Positions 49,035 to 61,800 of a stretch of DNA of 64,000 nt are shown in pieces. Origin of the DNA: Lycocorax pyrrhopterus obiensis (taxonomy: Eukaryota > Chordata > Aves > Passeriformes > Paradisaeidae); contig JACSVZ010000002.1 of the NCBI GenBank assembly GCA_014706295.1, positions 21,125,994 through 21,189,993 on the forward strand, given 5' to 3'. A model generated the notes under the pieces. It worked only from the letters and a program-made list of their open reading frames with translations. It had not been told where the DNA came from and ran no database searches. Position 1 is the stretch's first letter. The number at the start of each line of letters is the position of its first letter. The position numbers were made by a program, and so were the translations under genes.

Positions 49035-52000
49035 TCTTCTCCAGTAGAACAGTCATTAGAGAAATTGCTGGAGATGGCACAGCCTAGGATTTTGCAAAAC
49101 ATACATTTCTTCTGAACATTTCTAGATTATTTTAAGAGTTTTACTTCCTGACTCATTGCTTCTGAGGCCTTACTAAGGAACAGTGCAAATACTGAAATAA
49201 GAAAAAGAGAAGGAAAAGTCATGTCTCTCTTAACTTTTTGTGCTTTGTCATCTTGGAAGGTGCCTTGAGTGCTTTTTTTTCCTCTCTGCAAGTTGTTTAT
49301 ACCTCCTGGGAGAGATTCTTAACAGAAGAAAAACAATTAGATGGCTCTAGGAATGTCATCAGGAAAATACTGCCTTCTCTTGACTCCATGAGAGCAAATG
49401 TGCAGCTGAGCCTGCTAATGTGGACAGATGCTTGTACAGTACCTTTAGCGCGTGTGATAAAAAATGAAAGACTGCAGCAATTCAATAGCCCAAACTTCTA
49501 TTCAAACAAAGGCATTTGGTATATACAATAGCACAGTTAAAAGACATTTGGAACTGATAGGCAAATAGCTTAAGCTGAGAAATAAAAAACCAGTGTTCAT
49601 AATACAAGTAATATCAGCCTATCTAAAGAGAACTTACTCTTTCTCATTTCAACTGATTACATCTGCTTTTGTTACTTTATTACATCACTGTTATCCAAAA
49701 AGTGCAAATATTAAAGATCTTTTCAAGTCTTTTAAGGAAAATTTGAAGACAACAGGGGCTTTAGGAACGTATCAGCCTATGTGGTAAGGATGTGTTCACA
49801 ATGATCCGTTGAGTATTTATTTTAGCAACAAAGGTTGAGGAGACAGAATTATGCACCTCTGCTCATGTATTTAACAGTTCATTAGATTGTACAGCAAAGG
49901 GATCTCAGGCTGTTTGCCTATTCATTTTCAGGTGTTCTCTAAGAAATAATTTAAGGATTTGAGGAAGGACTGCAGTAATTCATTGCGCTTTAAATTTTTG
50001 AAAATTAAAAACTGACGTTTATATGAGAAAGCTGGTTTTTACTGCTGTTACACATATCGGTGAAGTTTAGTGTTGTAATGAACTACCATGTACTTCTGGA
50101 AACATTTTTAGGAGACATCTTATATCCCAGGACATCCTGCATCAACAGAATTTCTTAATCTGCATTATGCTTTCATTATTGCATTGATGATTTAATTTGA
50201 CATAAAGCTAGAGATTCAATGGCTGACATCAAACATTGACCTCATTTTAAGTGTCCAGAAGATATTACAGGTGAATAAAAGAAACATTCTTTATTAAATT
50301 ATACTCCTATATGTTCCATATATGCAGGTGTGGAGAACAAGAAAATATTTGTAGTAGTACCTTATCCATCCACATCTTTTAGAAGCTCTGAAAAAAAAAA
50401 AAAGAAAACACAGCTAAATCTGTATTCCTCTTTTCCCAAGCATTTCAGGGAGATTATTGTAATAGAAGTTACATTAGGCTGTCTCATTGTGCTAAAATAG
50501 CAACATTGTCCAAAAATGCTACCAAATATGTGTCGGCATATATTAGGAGTGGGACAAAATATGTTCTTCAATTGTTGTGGCTGAATCACTGAGCCAGAGC
50601 TGGAGTAAGGCACAGAGGTCCTGCAGTGTACTGGGTGCCTCTTCAAAAGGTGGTAAGTAGGGGAAGGCCATGAGCACAGTGCAACTCATGCCCAGCAGCT
50701 TGCAGGATAAATCCTCTTTGAAATGGATTGACCATCTCTAGATGGTTTCATTTATTTTATCAAAAACTTCCCAAATAAACTGGTTCCCAAAGAAACCTCC
50801 TGTTTTTACAGCGTTGAGAAATGGTAAGTTTCTGCTTTAATAAGGAAAATATAAATAAATAGAACGGACACAGTGCAAAGTGAAGGGTCAAATGCATGCT
50901 GCTCAAAAATCTCTTACCAGAAAGTAGGGCCAAACTCACAGCTGCTGAAAATTACTGACTTCCCTGTTAATGATCTGAAACTTGCTTGTTGCAAAGTGCC
51001 CTGTGACATCTTCCTAAAGGATGCTGTATGTCAGTATTGTGCAGTAACTAAAGGGTTTTGTGCAATAAAGAATAAATCCATAGGGTTGTGTTCCTGCTAA
51101 AGATTAGCCTTTGAGTGATAATTTCATAAATGAGCCATTAAGACCATAAGTGAGAAGATCTGTAAAATCATTTAGAGAGGAGCTGTGATCAGGCAATGGA
51201 TGCGACTGTCCTGAGGACAAGTAGTGATCTTACAAAAATCAATGTAAGCACACAAAAATTTGGCACTTTGATCCAAAACTACACTTTGACCTCTGTCTTC
51301 CATGATTTTTATCAAGATTATTTCAGAAAACATTAACCTATAGGTGGCATTCAAGGATAGCAAATTACTCCGATTTTCACACAGGTATAGTGCTGCCACA
51401 CTTGGACACACAGGAAGGTTATGAAGGTGCTAATTTTTTCATAAGTGAGTGTTGCAGTGTCATTCTCAGTGGTACAGACCAGAATGGGAAAAGTGCTTGT
51501 CCTGCCATGGCTCTGAGAGCTGTCAGCTGCCTTTCTCCACAAAGTTCTGTGCCACACCACAGACCCTCCTTTTTTTACTTTAGGTGCTGAATTGCTAAAT
51601 GGGCTGGGTGGAAATGGGTCCTGGGCTGCGACGTGAGCTGAGCTCCAGCCAAGTCTGCCTGTCCCTGGTCAGGGGCAGCCTGAGCCGTGTCCACCCGCTG
51701 CCTGCTGCTGGAAGGGGAAGGTCCCAGTACACTGCGAGCTCCAGCTGCCAAACCTGGATGTCGCTGGCAGGGCTGTGCTGACCTGGCATTGAGCAGACAA
51801 CTCATGGGTGCTTCCACAAAGTGCCCAAGGCCAACACTGGCTATGCTGTTGCAGATTGATCTGGACTGCAAATAAAATCCCAAGAAACTTTATTTCTGTC
51901 AGAGATCAAATCCTGACAACCCACTGCCTGGAGTGTCTGTGAGGGACCATTGGGTGTCTCCTCTTTAGAGCATACCTGGGGAGGATGACCAACCTGCCAA

Positions 52001-53559
52001 AGGCAGAGAAAAAATAAAGTGCTTGAAAAATATAAAGAAAGTAATAGTAGTAATACCACTTGCTTTCCTCCAAACATTGGTGCAACAGAACTTGAGACCA
52101 GATGTAAATGAGGAAGCAGCTGGGAAGGCTCCAGGACAGTCTGGGACCTCAAGTCTGTGCTGAAACAGGGTGCTGACTTGCAGATGAGAACAATCCTGTA
52201 TGACTTGTTTTCCCCAGACATCCAAACACTGTCCGAGCGAGCCCACCCTGCCACTTTGGGATTTCCTTCCTGCCTGGTTGTCGGGTGGTGTTTGGCACAA
52301 CTCACACTGCGACCATGTCCTGGTGCTCAGGCTGCCTTCAATAATGAGATTTTCATCTATTTGAACCAGCATAGCAAGACATTGCCTTGATCCTCAGCCC
52401 AGGATAACCAGGCAGCAGGACATGCAGTCAGGATAAAACAGCATAGCACCATTTCTTTGCTGAGGTATAAACCGCATAGGAATGTCATGACCTGTGCAGG
52501 AGCAACCTGTTCTCTAAAGTGCACCTGTATTCTACCCATCAGCACAGGCCAGTCCTTCAGAGCTTCACGTGCTTGAATCACCCTGGGATTTCATCCCCCA
52601 GTACTTTCCCCACACCATACCTCACCCCGACTGGCACCGGGGGATGCTGCTCTGCACCTATTTCCATTCGTCTCTTTGTGGCTGGAGACCCCCATTCAGA
52701 GTAAACATCAGCCAGCTTTTTTATCTCCTAAGCATAACTACTGAACTTCTCAAGTCTCCTACACCCTTATCTCATGTGGTCAGTGCAGTCAGTGGCCCGA
52801 GGCAGACAGTCTGCAAGCACGGCTGGGCACTGCCCTTGTCACAAGGCAAAGCTGCCAGTTGCTACCAGCACTGCCTGCCTTCACTGAATTCAGAGGTCGG
52901 CAAGGCATGCAATCCCTAATGCTTCACTTAGAAGGTTTTCTTAATAAATCTGTGGTGCATCCAAGGTAAAACCCTCTTTTGCTGCTGTTGTGACATTCTC
53001 CTTTGCAACCTGTCCACACAGGACTTTTCCTCTGCAAATTCTGCGAAGCATTGTTCGGGGGTTAATTAAAGCAGTCTGTTTCTACAGCACATTCTGTCTG
53101 TTTCTTCTTTTCATTATTAGATGTGATGACACATTTGCCTGCGTGGCTTCCCGCAGATGGCACGGAAATTTTGTGATCAAATGTTAAGAGTAAACCAACT
53201 GTCAGATCCGATCACAGCTTCCTGTATTGCTCTGCTGATGTAGGAATACCATTTTAATAAAGAGCTCCTTCTTTTAAAGTGGTAGGGTTTGCAGCAAGGA
53301 TGAAGTCTGAGAGTAAGATGTCTAGTTCAATATGAACAGTTTCAGGACTGTATTGAGAAGTTTTATGTCCTAGCTATAGATTTTATTTGCAAACACTTTT
53401 TAAAAATCAATAATACGAAGTGAACATTATTAGAGATTGTGGTTTAATTCACAGGCAATTTTCATGGTAAACTGAATAAAATACAAAATAATGTGGGTGG
53501 TGGATAATTCAAATGCTTTGAAAATCGTTGCTTCACAATAATCAAGTGTAATGTAATGC

Positions 53560-53580
53560 ACACATGCACACACACACACA
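53560..53580. repeat. Short CA microsatellite
   Basis: CACATG followed by seven or more CA units. Short enough to be of little consequence except as a possible polymorphic marker. Confidence 0.85.
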
Positions 53581-54086
53581 AAGAAGAAAAATCAGACATT
53601 GCATAGTTTAGTTTGGTTTAAAACAGAAAGCTGGTTTATAGGGAAGAGATTTTTCCTAGAGATGGCCATTGTAGTGCTAATAGAAGGTATATACATGCCT
53701 AGTACTGATCAGCTCACCTCAGCCTCCTCTGAACAGATCAGACTTTTCTTGGGGGCAGTAAATTTGGATCTGACATTGAAGAATCTGAGTAGGTGTTCTG
53801 GTTGATAATTCAGATGTTGACAGAACAGCATAAACTATGCAGATCAAACATTTATTTTGCTGTTTTAGCTTTTTCTGCTATTCACGAATTATCTATGAAC
53901 AGAATTTGATTTTGACAGATTTGTTCAATATTCAAAGTACTCAGAACCTGTTCCAGGTTATATCTTGTTTGCAAATCGATTGTTTTCAGTATGGGTGTGA
54001 ATTCAATGGTTTGCTCAGTATCATCCTCTGCTGCTGGTTGGAGAAGTAAAAGATTTTACAACAGAGGAAGGAGAAATCTAAATTCC

Positions 54087-54728
54087 TCACACTAATAGGC
54101 ACCTGCATGAGCAGCAGGCTCTGTCTGCATGGTCAAGTTGTGATTTTCTTACAGAGAACTGATGGAAGCACCCGGTACTTGTGGGCCTCTTCCCTGCTTC
54201 ACCCAAAACCCTGAGCCACCTGGACACCTTTCCCAACCTTGTTTCTTTCCCTAAATGTCCCATAGGCCATTTTACACTAAATCCCTTCAAAATGTCCCAT
54301 AAGTTTTGCACAGCTCTTCTCCCATACAGTCCAAAATAAGTCCCATGTCCCTGCGTACAGTCAGCCCATGGTTTGCTGGAGACAGCTGGGGAAGGAAGGA
54401 TCTCTCCTTGACCCACCTCAGTGGGTTTCATCCCAGGGACAGAGGTCTGCTTGGCCTTCTTGAATGGCTTTGGAGTAACTGATTTGGGGGCTTTGGTTTT
54501 GTTCTCTTCACTGGGACCTGGTGTGTCATTTGCTGAGTTTTGGTCAGGAAACCTAACCAAAAGGTTTGGGCATCCTCTGTTTTTTTTCCATTGGCATTGT
54601 ACAGGGAGGGAACCTTGCTTCAGTGGGGCAGGTGGTAAATCCAGCCAGCGGTCCAGGTTTGTGGGTGGAGAGGGGAAAGCCCTCGACATGAAAGCCGAGT
54701 GCCTAAAGTGAATCCCAGGCTGACACTT
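54087..54728 (-). other. Unidentified 200-codon minus-strand open frame
   Basis: An uninterrupted minus-strand frame runs from a stop at about 54729 to 54087, with the first ATG at 54689. The predicted product is basic. It has a proline-rich N-terminal third and a Lys/Pro-rich stretch (TKAPKSVTPKPFKKAKQ, about residues 65-81). A middle part contains aromatic and glycine residues (GTYFGLYGRR), followed by a Cys-rich tail (CCSCRC). I recognise no domain. No promoter or splice sites are evident, and plus-strand frames of 60-96 codons overlap it. It may be a fragment of an LTR element or retropseudogene, or a chance frame. Confidence 0.2.
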
Positions 54729-55439
54729 CTACACTAATCAGATACTCTTCCATCTTCCTGGTGTTCTCAAGAGACTGATTAAATAGAGGGATCAATGGAT
54801 GGCTTCACAGTAATTTCACACTCAGAGAAGATTCCTTTCGCCTCCTGTTATAATTAAAATAACTGACATTTTTCTATGTTAATAAGCTGCTTTATTTCTT
54901 GGTGGGGCTTGGTGGGGCATAACGAACTCCGGCATGGACTGGTTCGCTCATGGATATTGTCCTTTTTAGTTCTACAGATACAGATGGCTTCGCAATGCCA
55001 CGTGAAAGACCAATTTGACTAAGATATGGTATTTAGTATTAAAATTTCTCATGCACATATTAAATAGCATATTTAAAGGTCACAGCAATTTAAATTGTGA
55101 TCTGATGAACCTTGTGGTTTAGTGCATTATGCATTAGATGTAAGTATTTTCAGTTTTTTAAATCAAAGACATTAAAAACCATTATTTTATAATTTTATTC
55201 TGAAATTGTTGTTTTCTCTACTAGTGACCTTTAGTGTTTTTACCTTGGGCAGAAGCCACAGGATTTACTTTTACACCAGGTCCTAAAATTCTCTTGGCAG
55301 GGGGAAATGCTCAGCACAGAGAAGAGCAAGATCACAAAAAATATTTGTAAAATAATCCAGACTTGAAAATATGGTACACCTGTCTTGTTTCAGCAACACG
55401 GAAATAAAGTGTCTGGTTTTCAGAAAAATCAGAACAACT

Positions 55440-56130
55440 TCTTAAGGGTCTGGTTAAACTGCTGAGTGTAAATTGCTATTGGAGTTGACTGTTAAAGATC
55501 TTGGTTGAGCAGGTTAAACATCTGTTGGATCTATTGCCGTTTTATTTGTACTTCATCTGTAACTGGCACAATTAAGCCAATCAAAGTGAGTGAATCAAAT
55601 CTAATTTACTCTCTAATGGACCAAAAAGGAACGAATAAACACAGCACTATTAGATCCAAATGATTAAACATGTCTCTGAGGTATTTTTTTTCTATTTCAG
55701 TATAGAAGAATCATGGTGTTTATGCTGTAATTAATCACTAAGGAGTGATGTAAACTGAAGTTAGAGCATTCATTCATTTTTCATGTGGTTTCATAAAAAT
55801 GCTAAACAAAACATGTGAATGTAATGAAACAAATTCCATTGGAATTGGGTACATTTATTCATATAACCATTTACATTCTATCTAAAATCATTATAGGATT
55901 GACACAGTGAGGCGTATTTATCAAATTGGATGAAAATTTGTTGCAGAAATCTTTTTCACCTTACTAGGCCTTTTAAAGACAAAATTCAGCCCATGTGTAA
56001 ATAGCTGTCTAAGGTGCACATGTCATGTTCAGGTTCATTAGGTAAGCATAAAAGTTAAAGTTACATCATCAGGATTAATTTGATATTTTAAAATTATGCA
56101 AAATGGAACTGCATCTACTCTGCATTAGCT
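55440..56130. other. Candidate conserved noncoding element
   Basis: A repeat-free stretch with no notable open frames and dense transcription-factor-like cores: CCAATCAAAG (TCF/LEF-type, about 55577-55586), GTAATTAATCAC (about 55728-55739), several AAACA forkhead-like and ATTA homeodomain-like words, and GATTAATTTGAT about 56072. The pattern resembles developmental enhancers in gene deserts. This is inference only. Confidence 0.25.
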
Positions 56131-58823
56131 AGGAGCTGCACACTGTAAGTCTGGAGTCCTTCCTACATCCCAGCACCAGGAAGTAAACCTGGTGAAGTAA
56201 ACCACATCTTACAGCTGCTTACTTACACCGCCAACTGGAAACAGGATTTCATCTGAAACAAGCAACCTAAATAAGAAAACCATTTAGAGCATTAATAAAT
56301 AGAGTACATAGCATGATTTAACCATATCATATGAAAACCACCCCTTCCTTTGGAATGACTCGCTTTTCTGTGCCCGTGTGATGCCTTTAGACTTTCATGC
56401 TCCAGGAGGGCCCATTTATGAAATAGTTTCCTTTGGTGTCTCTGGAGACATTTTGTCTCAGCAGCAGGCAGCTGCAGTCACCATGGGGTTTCTTTTTTGA
56501 ACCCCCCTTGTTTCTCATTGCACATTTTCTGTCATCCTTAGCCTACACGATCTTACAGGAAGTTATGTTTTGGCTCTTCCACTACAGGAGAGAAAGCACA
56601 GTGTCATGTATGAATAGGCTGGAAACAACTATTTGGTAAATGTGAATGTGTTTTATTCCATGTGAAACATCTTTGCAAATATCAATATTTGTCAATAACT
56701 GAGGGTTTCTACAACCTCCTGAAGCTCTTTTTTGTCAGGACTTTTTTAGGGTACCTCTAGGGCAGAGTTAAAAGGCAAGTCAGAAATTACTCAAAAATAT
56801 TTTGTGAGAAAGCATGTTGCTCTGGAGCTTGAAAGTTTACTTGCAGGTTTAGCAAACAATTGAAGATAAAAATAGCAGGATTTGTACTCTGAAACCAGTA
56901 CTTTTGACAACTGAGGCTATCATCATTCATCAAATCACTTACTTTAAAAAGCAAATTCGCAGTGACAGTTTTCAGTCTGGGCTTGTACAGTATCTAGTGT
57001 GAAGGAGTCCTGGCCCACAGCTGAGGCCTCAGAATAACATACCATCAGACATACTATGTTGCTATAGCAAATTTACCACTGCCTTGGCATAGACTGTAGT
57101 GCATATTTTTATCAGTCAGTGCCATTCCCAAAAATATTTTTGCAAGTGGGGCCACCAAGTTGAGGGAATCATTTCCACAACCTGTGTCAACGTGTGATTC
57201 CTGACACAACTGGGATGCGAGCTGCACTGGTGGCATGGGGAGCTCCTGGCTGCCTTGGGGAGCAGAGGCATTGCACTCTGGCCAGGGTAGGCAGACTGTG
57301 GTGAAAAGCACACCAGCACTAACCCTCAGCACTCACCCGGGCCTTGGAATGCTAAGAGAGACAACAGGCCAGGTGTTGCAGCTGTGAAGCGATTTCAGCA
57401 GACCCTCTGTGCTGCATCCAAAGAGCTGGACAGGTAACCACATCATCCACGTGCCTCCAGACCCTCCCGAGCCAAACAGCTGGGCTCCAACATAACGCAG
57501 CCCGTGAGCCCAGCTCAGCTCTGTGGAGATGACAGGTTCTAAAATCACCTGGTGGCTGTCCCTAATTGTATGAGTTTTCTTTCCAGAGCAAAATTAGCTT
57601 TTAAATCTGACTGACCTGTGTAATTTTGCCCTGAAATGGCATGGGAGAGCCTGGATAGTCAGTGAGAACTGAGATGATAGCTGGAAAAACAAAATCAGTG
57701 TAAATATATGGAAAGATTCAGCCAGTACTAAATGTCAAATATAGATGAAGTTTGATTTTTAGCAGGCACAAAGTGAATGAACTCAGCACTAATGCTCAGT
57801 CACCTATCGGTGTCAACATGCTATTCACACACATCCTGCCTTTGCTCGGCTTGCTCTGTGTGACACAATCCCAGTGACAAGGAGCAGACTCCCAGGGCGT
57901 TTGTGCCATGCATACTTTGTATCAGGAGTCAGATGCACACCACAAACCTGCTGGATAATCTGCAGATCTTTTGTGATAGTCTTTTCTTCATAATGTTTTA
58001 TTTAAGGAGTTGAATCAATAAACCTATTCCTGTAGTGCTGCCTAACCACCTGTTGCCTTCAATGGCTTTTGGGATCAATGATCCATGGACTCAGTTCAAA
58101 GGACGCATGTACTCTGCCTTGCTGCCCTGATGTAACTGCTGATGCCAAGTCAATGGTTAGGAACTGGATCATCTCGAGGAAAGTGTAGTCTGCACACAAG
58201 ATTTTCTGAGCTGAGTGTGAGAACGGATGTTGAAATGCAACATCTGCCTACAGATTTCTGTTTCTGTGATTTTTACTCAGGCTTACAGCTGGGTGTTAAG
58301 TAATGCAGTTCTAAAACCTATGTAATAGCAAAACAGGCTGTTTATTTTCAAAGTGGCAGACAGATTCAAAATTACAATGAATACTTTAACTGGCATGATT
58401 AATAATTACTTCCTCTTAAAAATATAAAGAGTATGACTTAGATGGGAGAATTTAATGCACTGTACCTAGCAAACATCATTTTTGAAAACCGCTTAAAAAT
58501 ACCCTAACTAATCACCTGGAAAATAACTGTGTGCCAAATGAAAGGGTGAAGAATCTCCTGAGACTGTGGATCAGAGCCCTCAGCAAGCTAGCTTTAATTA
58601 GCAGCAAGACAGTGAGAAAACATCTTTCCAGAGTCATGATGCCAAAGCTAAAATTCAAAGTAACTATGACTGGGAACAAAGTGCAGATATGGAAAGGAGC
58701 TTAAGCACCTACAAATGAACAAAAGGTAAGGTGAAAGACAGAGAAAGCCTAGAGATGTACCTGTAGAGAGGCTAGAAATGGGCTGCAAAGGGAAAACTGC
58801 GAAGATGGCTCTGATGTGAGGCA

Positions 58824-58836
58824 TGGTCAGAGGTCA
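58824..58836 (+). promoter_or_regulatory. Near-perfect DR1 nuclear-receptor motif
   Basis: TGGTCA, one G, then AGGTCA: a DR1 with one departure from the double AGGTCA consensus. The spacer base is the same as in the perfect DR1 at 7365. No associated promoter is visible. Confidence 0.25.
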
Positions 58837-61800
58837 GAGAGGGAATAGCAACTAGAATAGAAGAAGCTCCAGTGAGAGTTCCTGCTCAGAAAGAGGAATG
58901 TAGACATACTGGATGTTTATAGCATTTGCTTTTCATGAAGATAGCTGGGGTTTAGTTCTTGATCACCATATAATTCATTTTATGCTGTGTGATTGTATGG
59001 CAACTGTTTAATACTGTTTAATGCATGTTTTTACTCGTGTTTGGGCAAGGCTTGAAGTAAGGCCCTCTGTCTTATCTGAATACTGTCTTCTCAGATTTAC
59101 AACATCATGCTTTCTCCTACTGTCACTCCTTCTGACCCTAAAATTGTTCCCACTGTTTTTGCACAGTAGGGAATGTGTACCAGGCAGGAGGCTCATCCCA
59201 GTGTGCCACACAGATCTGTCTGCTGGGAAATGAGCTTGATCTGCCTCATGCTGGAAAAGACTCAGATCTGAACACCAGACTAGCTGATAAAATTATGTTG
59301 CCACTGACTATGTTTTTTAAAGAAACAAAGGGAGCTGGTCGTCTGTACCCAAAGAAATGATTTAAGTGACAGAGTGTTGGTCTGTGAATCTCACATATGT
59401 TTTTCGAGTCTGGGGCCAGAGAAGGAACAGATGTCTAAGTCTGGAAGAAACACTCTTCCCTTTTTAGCACTTCCTATTGACTATTATAAGGTGTCCCCTC
59501 ATTCAGTAGTGACTTCCATTCCTCCATATCTAGTTCTCCCTGTGACTAATGTAGATACCTAACCTGGCACTGGGTTTAATGGAGGCGTGATGCTCCTGCT
59601 GCAGTGCTCTCTGGTGAGCACCTCCACAGGCGGGGGCTGCAAACCTACAATCGTAGTGAGCACAGGGTGCAGTAGCTGTCAGGTTCAACTCCAGTCTTTT
59701 CATCTCAGCTCTTCATAAGTGTGCTTAAGAGAGCAAGGTTGGTATGGAAACTGCCACTCACAAAGGACTAGTGCTTTGTACTGCAAGATCATGCAGGAAG
59801 AAGATGTGTCAGGAAGTGAAGGATTTTTTTGTTTGTGGTTATGACATCTCCAAAGTTGGTCTTACTCTCTCAGTAGATATTGGTACACAAATTAGCCTTT
59901 GTATGAAATAAAGAGCTGTTGGAACCACTCAGCTAAGTCAAGAGTGGATAGATATTAAACTGCTAGCTTAGTACATGTGCGTCACCTTCATGAAAGCTTT
60001 GCATGTTTTTAATCTGTTCTTTACAAGCATCTGCATCTATTGCTAGCTCCTTTGGCAGAAACAGTGCAATCAGGAGGACATGATGGCCAAATTGGCAACA
60101 TTAATGCTCACTCTCTTGGTGAGGCTTCACAGTATCTGCTATGACTGAGGGAGATTTTCAAAATTGGGAAGGGCATATTTTCTTTAGGTTACATAGGATT
60201 TACTGTCGTTTTGAAGTCACTGTGGGTTCTGTTTTGATCTTATCTTAAACAAGGAAATACTAGTCATCCTTTCTCATTCTACAGCACCTAAAATCCTCAT
60301 CAAAATCTATTTCAGGTTTAAGTGCATGGCACTGTCTTTGCCATGCGACCTGTGGGCTGGCTTCCCAGCTGGCTGCAGAGAGCTGCTTGCGGGTTTTTTG
60401 TTCCGCAGCAGAACCAAAGTGTGAAATTGGGACTGTGCTCTTCATCCCTACGCCACCTTGGAAACCTGCACAAAGAGCTGAGGAGGTCACAGAGCATGAA
60501 TCCAAACGGTCACTTGAACACAGAGGCTGCCACAGAAGCCCCTTTTCCTCAGAGGTGGCACTGCCAGCACCTGTTGCCAGCACAGAGCCCCCTGAGCTGC
60601 AGGCTGTGCCAGCCCACTCACCCTGTCCCTCAGACCCCCTGGCACCCCTTGACCATCCCGAGGGATCCAGAGCTCACATGGGCACCATATCTTACCCAAA
60701 CCAAACAGCCAGCAGGCTGCACGTCTGTTCCCAGAGCAGATCCCACTGTGGGACCCTGTCTTCCCACGTAATTCCTGCTGCCAGCCACTGTCCCCCATAT
60801 CCTCCTTCACATCTCTACCCTGCTCACTGATGTTGGAAAGATGGGCATTCATAATTAGTTTCTGTTTTTAATAAGATCCATTCTGTGACATGGTTTGTTT
60901 GTGACTTTATCATAGGAACACAAGATTTTATTTTAAACAGAGGTAATTTTATGATGAATTGCAGAGTGCTGCCAGTTTTCCCCTCTGTGGCTCATCAACA
61001 AAAGTATTTGGGTGGTTATAAGAGAAGGTAGATCTGAAACTTCTTCACACTGTGCCAGAGAATATAAAACTGGAAGGCAGCTGACAAAAGGTGGCAATGA
61101 GACAGTAAGAGAACCATGTTGTTGCAGAGATATAAAAACCTAATGCCATAAAGAGAGCATTGCTGAAAAATAAATTTAAGTTATGAGCACATATTCAAAG
61201 AGCGCTTGAGGAAGGCAGAAAAATTATATTTATGTAAAAGAGGTAATTCCTGTGGTTGCAGAGTTTTGAGTAGCTTCCAGACAACAGGACCATTTATTGG
61301 CCTCAGCATGTGATCAGGTTGAGTTGGCACATCACTTATCACAGCCAGGTTAGCCCATTGCTTATCACACAAACTCCTAGCTACCATTCCATTATTTTTT
61401 TTCTATATATCTAAGATTCAAGCTGCCCCTTGGAGTAATGTCTGAAAGTACTGATTGCACATACCTTACTGAGTAATTGCAGACTGACTATTAGTGTTAC
61501 AGACAGCATCCTTTAAAATACCCTTTTTCATGGTACGGTGTGGATAAATTTGGATTACATATGTCTCCTTATGTAAAAGAGATTTTCTTCTTTTGGTAAC
61601 ACATTGTCTGCTGCATTTGCCTAGCACCCCCTACCATATGCTCTTTAAAACAAGCTGTTGCATTTCAAGAATTGTCCCTAGTAATTAACAGGAAAAATAT
61701 TGTATTTTTTTTCTGAATAAACTAGGAGACCTTGCATCAATTAAGACTTATTTTCCGCTCTGGCTACTTGTTCCTGTAAGCCATAAAATCACTTCCTTCT

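Larger units (their letters stand above)
47179..54086. other. Unique noncoding block
   Basis: No exons recognised. The 13-bp perfect hairpin at 49005-49034 is listed separately. A 13-base A run is at 50391-50403. GC-richer stretches at about 51600-51790 and 52080-52330 carry overlapping 100-154-codon frames on the minus strand without domains; they could be old repeats I do not recognise. A CA-rich microsatellite is at 53560-53580. Confidence 0.5.

Noticed and set aside
60322..60852. Overlapping Pro-rich frames of 121-149 codons on both strands
   Set aside because: A GC-richer, stop-poor patch opens several frames at once. No domain or consistent codon pattern is seen.
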